This document shows positions 57,059 through 64,000 of a stretch of DNA of 64,000 nt, one piece after another. The stretch's first letter is position 1; every line of letters starts with the position of its first letter. Both the position numbers and the translations under genes were made by a program. The stretch covers positions 17,265 through 81,264 of the forward strand of contig JAFQLC010000025.1 of NCBI GenBank assembly GCA_017396695.1. Direction: 5' to 3'. Below the pieces are notes generated by a model. The model did no database searches. It had not been told where the DNA came from and saw only the letters and a program-made list of their open reading frames with translations. This DNA comes from a bacterium (lineage in GTDB: Bacteria > Cyanobacteriota > Vampirovibrionia > Gastranaerophilales > Gastranaerophilaceae).

Positions 57059-58444
57059 ATGGCGACAATTCAAGATGCTTTAGCAGAATTTAAAAAACAC
57101 AATTTTCAACTTGCGGAAAAAATCGCAATAGAAAATATTAAGACAAACCCTTTTAATATGGCGCAAATTCTAGCTGCAATATTTAAAATTACGGGTCATT
57201 TAGATATTTTATCTGCACCAAACGAAATCAAACTTCCAGTCATTCAAGAAATCGCCCCTTGGGAATACGAAGAAAAAAACTATGAAAGCGCAAAGTTTTT
57301 CTATAATGAAATTTTGAAAATAATTCCAAATGACGATGTTGCACTCAACAACCTCGGGCTTATTTATGAAGATTTGAAAGATTACGAAAATGCGCAAAAA
57401 ATGTATGAAAAATCAATCGAGGCAAAACCAACATACTGCGCTCTCTATAATCTTGGAGTTATTTGGAGAATGCACAAAAATATTGATAAATCGCTTTATT
57501 ATCTTGAACGTGCGCTCGAGCTAGAGCCAGAGAACACATACGCAAATTGTAGCCTTGGAATGACACATTTTATAAACAGAAATTTTAATGAAGGCTATAA
57601 GTATTTTCTTAAAAAATTAGAGATAATGAATAACCTTGGGCTTAAAAACCCTTGGATGGGCGAAGAACATAAAGATGATGTGCTTTTGATTTTTTGTGAC
57701 GCTGGGCTTGGCGATGCTATTATGTATTCAAGATATTTTAATGAAACAAAAAAACTTTTTAAATCTGTTAAAATTTGCGGAAGAAAAACGCTTATAAACT
57801 TATTTAAAGAAAACTTGAAAGGGTTTGATTTTGTTTTAGATACAGATACTTTTGAATATGATTATTCGGTGTTAGCGTCTAATGTCCCTTATTATCTTGG
57901 AATAGATTTTGATAATGTTCCAAATAAAGAAGGTTATTTGAGGGCAAATTACGATTTATATAAAGAATATAAAAAAACTTATTTTGAAAATGACGGGCTC
58001 AAAATTGGAATTGTTCCATATGCTGGCGATAAAGTTCGAAGAAACGCAAGAAACCGCTCGTTAACATTTGAGCAATTTGAATATTTTAAAAACATTCCGA
58101 ATGCAACTTTCTATTCTTTGCAAAAGCCTGAAGATATAGATGAAACAATACCTTCTTGGTGTGTCAATTTAGGTGCAACATTCAAAGATTTCACATATAC
58201 TGCCTCAGCTCTTAAAAATTTAGATTGCGTTATCTCGGTTGATACTTCGGTAATTCACCTTGCGGGGGCGCTAGGTGTCAAATCTTATGTACTTTTGCCT
58301 TATGATTCTGATTGGCGTTGGTTTGATGCTAAAAATCCTAATGTTTGGTATGATTCGCTCGAACTTTTTATACAACCTGATTTTTCAGACTGGCAAACTC
58401 CGATGAATCAAATCACTTCAAAAATTCTGCAAGATTTTAGCTGA
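57059..58444 (+). CDS. TPR-glycosyltransferase (GT9/heptosyltransferase-like)
   Basis: 461 residues. Residues 70-185 carry three TPR units (VALNNLGLIYEDLKDYENAQKMYEKSIEAKP, CALYNLGVIWRMHKNIDKSLYYLERALELEP pattern). From about 215 a GT-B glycosyltransferase half: DAGLGDAIMYSRYF, LKIGIVPYAGDKVRRNARNRSL, FYSLQKPEDID and the donor-site CVISVDTSVIHLAGALGVKSYVLLPY with a Asp-Thr-x-x-x-His pattern. Such fusions resemble protein or flagellin glycosyltransferases; with flagellar genes in the window that is an inference. The acceptor is unknown. Confidence 0.83.
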   Translation: MATIQDALAEFKKHNFQLAEKIAIENIKTNPFNMAQILAAIFKITGHLDILSAPNEIKLPVIQEIAPWEYEEKNYESAKFFYNEILKIIPNDDVALNNLGLIYEDLKDYENAQKMYEKSIEAKPTYCALYNLGVIWRMHKNIDKSLYYLERALELEPENTYANCSLGMTHFINRNFNEGYKYFLKKLEIMNNLGLKNPWMGEEHKDDVLLIFCDAGLGDAIMYSRYFNETKKLFKSVKICGRKTLINLFKENLKGFDFVLDTDTFEYDYSVLASNVPYYLGIDFDNVPNKEGYLRANYDLYKEYKKTYFENDGLKIGIVPYAGDKVRRNARNRSLTFEQFEYFKNIPNATFYSLQKPEDIDETIPSWCVNLGATFKDFTYTASALKNLDCVISVDTSVIHLAGALGVKSYVLLPYDSDWRWFDAKNPNVWYDSLELFIQPDFSDWQTPMNQITSKILQDFS

Positions 58445-58482
58445 TTTCGACAAAATATTTTTTCACAAGGTTTTAACCAAAT

Positions 58483-59804
58483 ATGCAAGTTGCAAAAATT
58501 TCACCAATAATTCTTAAACGAGGTGTGCTAAATCCGCAAAAAGAGAGGAAACTAACTTTTTCAGGTGTTAGTCGTGATACTTTTGTGTGGCATAATTCTG
58601 AATATGCTAAACACAAAATGGCTTCAGAAAAAGCAAGAAACACCCCAGCGCTTGCCCTAAGGCATGCTTCAGGCAGTTTGATCGATAAACTTGATGGCTT
58701 GCAATTCGGTGTTCGTACATTCGAGAACACTCCAATCAAAGAAATTTACCACATAATTAAAAAGGTGGTTCTTTAGAACTCGGGCTTGTAAGAGGTTGCA
58801 CAAATGGTTGTAAGCATTGTTATGTTGGCGCAAAACCGCCAATTCCTAATAGCGACACTCATATTTCCAGAATGAGTTTTGAAAATTTTCTGCAATTTAC
58901 AAACGATTTCGCTGAGATGAAAGATAAGCTTAAATTCACTTATCCTAATTCTTACGTTGCATTCTTTAGAGATGCAGACTGCAAAGACGTCTATCTTAAG
59001 GATTGGCATGGCAATGAGCGCCCTTATCAAGAAATAAGTAGAATTTTCTACAATAGAACCGGAATTAGAAGCGTTTTTGATACTGCCGGTTGGAGCACAA
59101 AAGATATTGAAACGCAAAGAAGAATGGATGAGCTTGTTGAATATTATAAACAAGGCGACAATATGGACGAAATTTATTCAATGAGCATTTCACTTAATCC
59201 TTTTGGAAATATAATGTCCTACGCAAATGATTTAGCGCAACAAGGAAAAATCGAAGAAAGTAAAGAAGTTCGCAATATTTATGTAAAAAACATGGCGAAT
59301 ACATTTTTTACTTTTACCCCTCTTGTAAAACGCAAGAAATTCTCTGTTATTGGGCTTGCGCTTCCATATAGTGCAGAAAAACCTCATGAAAAAGGCTATA
59401 ATGTCTCGGCCTATAACAAGCTTGTAAAAGATATTTTGCGAGAACTCGAGAGAATGTATTGGTTAGATTTGCGAAGTTCTCAAAGAGTGATTAAAAAGCG
59501 AAGTCAAATTCAATCATATTTAGAGGAAGTTCAATCTTTATGTTCTGAACCAAAAACAAAAATCGGGAAAAGTGGACATAATAATGGTTTTTATTATAAC
59601 CATGAAAATCCAAGATATAATCATGCTGAAATTAGAGATAAATTCAATGTATTCATTGATACAAATGGTGAAGTATATTTAACTAAAATGACAGATGTTT
59701 ATAAAACCCCAACAAAACTTAATTTTAAAGATAAAGAAAAACAAACTGCGCCTGTTCGCCCTGAACCAAGGGGTATAATTGATATGGCAAAATTTTATCC
59801 ATGA
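58483..59804 (+). pseudogene. Radical-SAM protein interrupted by a frameshift
   Basis: Two frames form one protein. The first (58483-58776) starts MQVAKISPII and contains RKLTFSGVS (22-30, local leader motif), then a basic segment; it stops at the TAG 58774-58776. The second, one base back, carries the radical-SAM cluster: Cys codons at 58797, 58809 and 58818 in RGCTNGCKHCYVGAKPP, then a continuous domain to 59804 (the internal ATG 58872 would lose the cluster). The joint is the five-A run at 58759-58763 (sequence ATT AAA AAG G). One extra A, or -1 slippage on AAAAAG, restores EIYHIIKKGGSLELGLVRGC. Substrate unknown. Confidence 0.72.
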
Positions 59805-59942
59805 TTAATATTGTTTTATAGCTTGCCAGATTAAAATACACAAAAAATCGCAATAAAATTTTACAAATGGGCGCAAAAAAAGTTTTTTTGTGGTTTTATA
59901 TATCTGTTAATCAAGAAAAAGACATGAAGGAGAAGGCTTAAA

Positions 59943-61490
59943 ATGTTAGGTATTGTTACACTTGCTTCGCTACAACAACCAAATTTTGCGATGCTACAGA
60001 GAGATTATGCGGCGAGAGCACCAAGACAAGTTTTAAAACAGGATAGTACACGTAATTACACGCAAGTATCACCACTTGCATTTAGGGGAAACGCTATGAA
60101 CATTAAATTATCTTCAGTACCTTACAAACAGGAATTTATTATGCCAGCGGCAAATAAAACTGAATTCAAATCATTCGATGAAGTAGTTGCAAAATATGAA
60201 CCTGCAATGAAAAATGTTATCGAAAACTTTGCAACAAGAGCAGGAAAAGAAAAACAATTCTTAAATTGGGTTGGTTTACCTGCAGCACAAATGAAAAAAG
60301 ATGAAAATGGTGTTAGTCATTTAGATCAAATTTATTCTCAAGCTGAAATTTTGAAGAAAAATGCAGATGAAGAAAAACCACTTGTGGTTCTTGGTATTGG
60401 CGGTTCAAAACACACTGCTGAATTTTTACTCAATATGGCAAATGTTGAAAAAGGAAAAGTTCTTTTCTATTCAGACATTGACCCAGTGAGCTATGAAAGC
60501 TTCAAAAAAGAAATCGGTGGAGATGTTAGAAATGCTAACTACTTAGTTGTTTCAAAATCAGGTACAACTTTTGAAACAAAAGACGGTTTCACAAGAGTTG
60601 AAAACGAACTTGTTAAACAATATATGGAAGAAGGCTATGATGAACAAGTTGCAAAAAATATGGCTGAAAAACACTTTGCAATTTGTACTGATGCAAATGC
60701 AACTGATAAAAACCTTAGAGGTCAAATCGGTTCTGAAAATGGCATTGGAAATGGCTATATTAAAGAATTATTCATCCACGACGATGTAGGCGGAAGATAT
60801 TCTATGTTTGACGATTCAGGTATGTTTGCACTAGCTTATGCTGGCGTTCCACAAGAAACAACTGAAAAAATCTTAAACGGCGCAATTGCTGCAAACTTGA
60901 AATCATTAAACACAGAAAACATTGACAATAACGACGCTGCAAAAAGCGCAATTTTCAACGTATTCTCTCGTGAAAATGGTTACAACATGATTGGCCAACA
61001 ATACTACGGCAAAATCTTTGAAGGTGGCGGAGAAAACTGGGCAAAACAACTTTACTTAGAATCATTAAAAGATTTTGATTACACAGTTGGTAAAGCGCCT
61101 GACAGTATGCACTATGCAACTGAAGGACAATTCAGCCCAAATAACAGAGATAAATATAACACTGTTATGACAATTATGAACCAAGATATCTCTAAAAACT
61201 ATAAAAGATACACAAACGCAATTGCTGCAACATACAGTGAAACAACTCCAACAAAATTAGAAATCATTGACGTTGAAGGCGATCACTTAAAACCAGAAGC
61301 AATTGGTGAATACATTCAAACAAAAATGCTTGAAACAGTTTATATGGGTATGCTAAGACGCGAAGTTGAAAAAGCTGGTTCAAACACAGAAATTGAACAA
61401 CTTCCTGAAATTCTTCAACCATCAGTTGAAACATATAAAAACAAATTCAAAGCAGGAAGTGAATTTGAATTAACTCCAGGTGGAAATTAA
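59943..61490 (+). CDS. pgi: Glucose-6-phosphate isomerase with N-terminal extension
   Basis: 515 residues. Interconverts glucose-6-phosphate and fructose-6-phosphate in glycolysis. Visible: LGIGGSKHTAEFLL, VVSKSGTTFETKDGF, the PGI signature region DDVGGRYSMFDDSGMFALAYAG, and a C-terminal GDHLKPEAIGEYIQ. Residues 1-57 precede the enzyme and contain PLAFRGN (44-50), the local leader motif; an internal ATG (MNIKLSS) would start after it, but the GGAGAAGG ribosome site belongs to the upstream ATG, so the extension is translated. Single-gene unit with terminator. Confidence 0.93.
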   Translation: MLGIVTLASLQQPNFAMLQRDYAARAPRQVLKQDSTRNYTQVSPLAFRGNAMNIKLSSVPYKQEFIMPAANKTEFKSFDEVVAKYEPAMKNVIENFATRAGKEKQFLNWVGLPAAQMKKDENGVSHLDQIYSQAEILKKNADEEKPLVVLGIGGSKHTAEFLLNMANVEKGKVLFYSDIDPVSYESFKKEIGGDVRNANYLVVSKSGTTFETKDGFTRVENELVKQYMEEGYDEQVAKNMAEKHFAICTDANATDKNLRGQIGSENGIGNGYIKELFIHDDVGGRYSMFDDSGMFALAYAGVPQETTEKILNGAIAANLKSLNTENIDNNDAAKSAIFNVFSRENGYNMIGQQYYGKIFEGGGENWAKQLYLESLKDFDYTVGKAPDSMHYATEGQFSPNNRDKYNTVMTIMNQDISKNYKRYTNAIAATYSETTPTKLEIIDVEGDHLKPEAIGEYIQTKMLETVYMGMLRREVEKAGSNTEIEQLPEILQPSVETYKNKFKAGSEFELTPGGN

Positions 61491-61516
61491 TTTAAATTCA
61501 GGTGATAAAGTTCACT

Positions 61517-61542
61517 AAAAAGCCCCAATTAAGGGGCTTTTT
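61517..61542 (+). terminator. Terminator of pgi
   Basis: AAAAAGCCCC/GGGGCTTTTT with an AATTAA loop, 26 bases after the stop codon. Confidence 0.88.
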
Positions 61543-61556
61543 GCTTGTTTATTTAA

Positions 61557-61579
61557 AAAGCCCTATGTTTTAGGGCTTT
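61557..61579 (-). terminator. Terminator of the convergent 116-residue gene
   Basis: AAAGCCCT/AGGGCTTT with a seven-base loop, directly after the minus-strand stop codon at 61584. Confidence 0.75.
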
Positions 61580-61583
61580 AATT

Positions 61584-61934
61584 TTATACCATTTTTCTTA
61601 ATTTTTTGAGTGCGTTGTGTAAATTTGAACCAAGAGTATTTTTTTCATTGCCGAATATTTGTGTTTGTATTTTAGAGCCTTTGAATTTTTGGGATAACAT
61701 CTCTGCACAATCATTGCACCAAGCGGCAAATTCTTTAGATGCTCTTGGGGCATTTGTGTCGTTGTAGATTGATAATTCGATAATATCTTTTTCAGGCACA
61801 TATTCAAGCTTTGTTCCGTATCTTTCGTTTAGTGCTAAAACTTCAGATAGGTTCAATTTTGCTTTTTCTACTGCATCTTGCAAGAATTCCCTTTGCCTAA
61901 TATCTTGCGCCGTAATTGGTTTAATGATTGTCAT
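61584..61934 (-). CDS. Hypothetical 116-residue protein
   Basis: Start at the ATG 61932-61934 after AAGGAC (the TTG two codons earlier is an alternative). Family not recognised. Helical N-terminal half (RQREFLQDAVEKAKLNLSEVLALN) and a middle strand (KDIIELSIYND); two Cys residues (AAWCNDCAEML). No signal or membrane segment. Its own terminator and ribosome site support it as real. Confidence 0.6.
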   Translation of the reverse strand: MTIIKPITAQDIRQREFLQDAVEKAKLNLSEVLALNERYGTKLEYVPEKDIIELSIYNDTNAPRASKEFAAWCNDCAEMLSQKFKGSKIQTQIFGNEKNTLGSNLHNALKKLRKMV

Positions 61935-62031
61935 ACCCAAGTCCTTATTTATTATATATTTTTAAAACACCTAAAAATAATATTTGCTAGATTATTTTAA
62001 CATATTGGGTATTTTTGGGCTAGTTGTTTTT

Positions 62032-62308
62032 ACTTGCATAATAAAAGAGCCAGCAACTAAAGTCACTAGCTCTTTTATGGGGCGGGTAGTGGGTCTTGAA
62101 TTTTGCTCCACTCGGGCAGATATTTCCTGCGCTTCGCTTGTCGTCAATACTGCCCTCGCCACTTCGGCATTTCGCTCCGCTGCAGCCTACGCAAAATCCG
62201 CCGAACTTCACTTACAAAACTTCGTTTTGTGTGGGTTCTTCTCCAAACTTGCATAATAAAAGAGCCAGCAACTAAAGTTACTAGCTCTTTTATGGGGCGG
62301 GTAGTGGG
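62032..62308. repeat. Direct repeat duplicating the tRNA-His 3' end and its terminator
   Basis: Copies at 62032-62093 and 62247-62308 are 61/62 identical (one C/T difference), 215 bases apart. Each holds a terminator hairpin (TAAAAGAGC/GCTCTTTTA) plus the last 16 bases of tRNA-His with encoded CCA. The 153 bases between are GC-rich and contain no gene; a hairpin GGGCAG...CTGCCC lies at about 62115-62156. Confidence 0.8.
62257..62292 (-). terminator. Terminator of tRNA-His
   Basis: TAAAAGAGC/GCTCTTTTA, with an inner imperfect stem, immediately after the tRNA's CCA. An identical second copy is at 62042-62077. Confidence 0.8.
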
Positions 62309-62369
62309 GGTCGAACCCACGCATATCGGAACCACAATCCGAGGCCTTAACCACTTGGCGATACCCGCC
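62293..62369 (-). tRNA. tRNA-His (anticodon GTG)
   Basis: Cloverleaf with the extra G at -1 opposite C73 (GGCGGGTA ... TACCCGCC), D stem GCC/GGC, anticodon stem TCGGA/TCCGA around TTGTGGT, T stem GTGGG/CCCAC. The G(-1):C73 pair is diagnostic for histidine. CCA is encoded. Confidence 0.94.
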
Positions 62370-62550
62370 ATATATTTATTCTTTCAATAAAATTAAGATA
62401 TTTCAAACATAATAAAAAATCAAGAGCTCACTTTTAAAAATAAAAAGTGCACCTTGTCTGCAGTTAAAACCATACTAAAATTTCTTGATTATCTCTATGT
62501 TTATGTCAAAATAAAATTTATAGAAGTATTATTTTAAAAAGGAAAAAACT

Positions 62551-64000
62551 ATGGCAAGACAAACACAACTCGATAAAGTCCGCAATATTGGTATTGCAGC
62601 TCACATCGACGCTGGTAAAACAACTACCACAGAACGTATCTTGTTCTACACAGGTAAAACTCACAAAATCGGTGAAACTCACGATGGCGCAGCAGTTACT
62701 GACTTTATGGAACAAGAAAAAGAAAGAGGTATCACAATCCAATCTGCAGCAGTTACTGCATACTGGAAAGGTCACCAAATTAACGTAATCGACACCCCAG
62801 GCCACGTTGACTTCACAATCGAAGTTGAACGTTCACTCCGTGTGCTTGACGGTGTTGTTGCTGTATTCTGTGCAGTTGGTGGCGTTCAATCTCAATCTGA
62901 AACAGTTTGGAGACAAGCTAACCGTTACGAAGTTCCTCGTATGGTATTTGTTAACAAAATGGACAGAACTGGTGCTGACTTCTACAGAGTTGTTGACCAA
63001 ATTAAAAATAGATTAGGTGCTAATGCTCACCCAATCACTCTTCCGATTGGTTCTGAAGATAGTTTCAAAGGCTTAATTGACTTATTCAACATGAAAGCTG
63101 AAATTTATACTAACGACCTTGGAACAGACATCAAAGAAGAAGAAATTCCAGCAGAATTAGCTGAAAAAGCTCAATCTTACAGAGATGCTCTTGTTGAAGC
63201 TATTGCTGAAACAGATGACGCATTAATGGAAAAATATTTCGAAGATCCAAGCTCAATTACCGTTGAAGAACTTAAAGCAGGCCTTCGTAAAGCAGTTTGC
63301 AACAACTTAATCGTTCCTGTTACTTGCGGTACTGCATTCAAAAACAAAGGTGTTCAAATTCTACTTGACTACATTGTTGAATTGATGCCATCTCCACTTG
63401 ATGTTAAAGCTATCGAAGGCGAATTAGAAGACGGTACTAAAACTGTTAGAAAATCATCAGACGATGAACCATTTGCAGCTCTCGCATTCAAAGTTATGAC
63501 AGACCCATATGTTGGTCGTTTAACATTTATGAGAGTTTACTCTGGTAAATTAACTTCAGGAAGCTATGTTATGAACACAGTTTCTGGCAAAAAAGAAAGA
63601 GTTTCTCGTCTAGTTCAAATGTATGCTGACCAAAGAAACGAAATTCAAGAAATCTATGCTGGTGACATTTGTGCGGCAGTTGGTTTAAAAGATACAACAA
63701 CAGGTGACACATTGTGTGATGAAAAAGCACCAGTAATCTTAGAAAAAATGACATTCCCAACCCCAGTTATCTCAGTTGCGATTGAACCAAAAACAAAAGC
63801 TGACCAAGATAAAATGGGTATTGCATTACAAAAACTTGCTGAAGAAGACCCATCATTCCAAGTTAAAACTGATACAGAAACTGGCCAAACAATTATTTCT
63901 GGTATGGGTGAACTCCACTTAGACATTATCGTTGACCGTATGTTAAGAGAATTCAAAGTTGACGCTAATGTTGGTAAACCACAAGTTGCATACCGTGAAA
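62551..64000 (+). CDS. fusA: Elongation factor G, 3' end outside window
   Basis: 483 codons visible of about 690. Ribosomal translocase GTPase. G1 [13 protein letters not shown], switch [35 protein letters not shown], then domain II ([20 protein letters not shown]) and the start of domain III ([14 protein letters not shown]). AAGGAA ribosome site before the ATG. Not preceded by rpsL-rpsG, so the usual str operon order is broken here. Confidence 0.97.
   Translation, partial: MARQTQLDKVRNIGIAAHIDAGKTTTTERILFYTGKTHKIGETHDGAAVTDFMEQEKERGITIQSAAVTAYWKGHQINVIDTPGHVDFTIEVERSLRVLDGVVAVFCAVGGVQSQSETVWRQANRYEVPRMVFVNKMDRTGADFYRVVDQIKNRLGANAHPITLPIGSEDSFKGLIDLFNMKAEIYTNDLGTDIKEEEIPAELAEKAQSYRDALVEAIAETDDALMEKYFEDPSSITVEELKAGLRKAVCNNLIVPVTCGTAFKNKGVQILLDYIVELMPSPLDVKAIEGELEDGTKTVRKSSDDEPFAALAFKVMTDPYVGRLTFMRVYSGKLTSGSYVMNTVSGKKERVSRLVQMYADQRNEIQEIYAGDICAAVGLKDTTTGDTLCDEKAPVILEKMTFPTPVISVAIEPKTKADQDKMGIALQKLAEEDPSFQVKTDTETGQTIISGMGELHLDIIVDRMLREFKVDANVGKPQVAYRE

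Noticed and set aside
62103..62390. Overlapping frames of 63-95 codons around tRNA-His
   Set aside because: They run through the tRNA and its repeat; the GC-rich insert is open in several frames only because it has few stop codons.

Overview
This AT-rich, gene-dense window looks like chromosome of a Gastranaerophilales-type member of the Cyanobacteria sister lineages (Melainabacteria/Vampirovibrionia). That is an inference from three things: a Ycf23/DUF561 protein, a family known mainly from cyanobacteria and plastids; several enzymes with an unusual N-terminal leader (a KISP/KINP-like start followed by a short SFxG/FTG-type motif); and a diderm envelope, shown by a complete RND-MFP-TolC tripartite pump, combined with flagellar genes and anaerobic metabolism (class III ribonucleotide reductase).

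Layout. 1-5.2 kb: a minus-strand flagellar basal-body operon (lytic transglycosylase, fliE, fliF, a divergent protein in the fliG position, fliH, then a truncated gene that is not fliI). 5.3-7.8 kb: yifB/comM, tRNA-Gln and adenylate kinase. 7.9-16.6 kb: an accessory region with broken genes and oddities: a phage gp7-like/M23 relic, a Cys-rich gene remnant, a ClpB-like/FtsH-like protease with degenerate ATPase motifs, a deiminase-like gene with no start codon, a stand-alone FlhA cytoplasmic domain, a MITE-like repeat, and tRNA-Met with a duplicated 5' end. 16.6-34.5 kb: mostly housekeeping (prfA, rmlD, a peptide-binding lipoprotein, gyrB, pth, tsaD, gyrA, holB, holA, ycf23, an HtrA-like protease). 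34.8-41 kb: RND efflux operon. 41-52 kb: uvrC, an EF-hand/repeat protein, spmAB-like genes, acpS, glyQ, two tandem amino-acid permeases and an M20 peptidase. 52-55 kb: nrdD-nrdG preceded by a probable class II cobalamin riboswitch. 55-62 kb: a Glu/Ala-rich membrane-anchored protein, a TPR-glycosyltransferase, a frameshifted radical-SAM gene and pgi. 62-64 kb: tRNA-His inside a direct duplication, then the start of fusA.

Cross-cutting observations. (1) At nine genes a -10 box ends 6 or 7 bases before the start codon with no Shine-Dalgarno sequence, so many single genes here are probably expressed from leaderless mRNAs, while other genes have clear AGGA-type sites. (2) Unrelated proteins share the N-terminal leader described above, which looks like a lineage-specific tag. 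(3) Two genes (an XRE regulator and a radical-SAM protein) are each restored by one extra base in a homopolymer, so they are pseudogenes, assembly errors or frameshifting genes. All family calls were made by eye from motifs; no database search was run.
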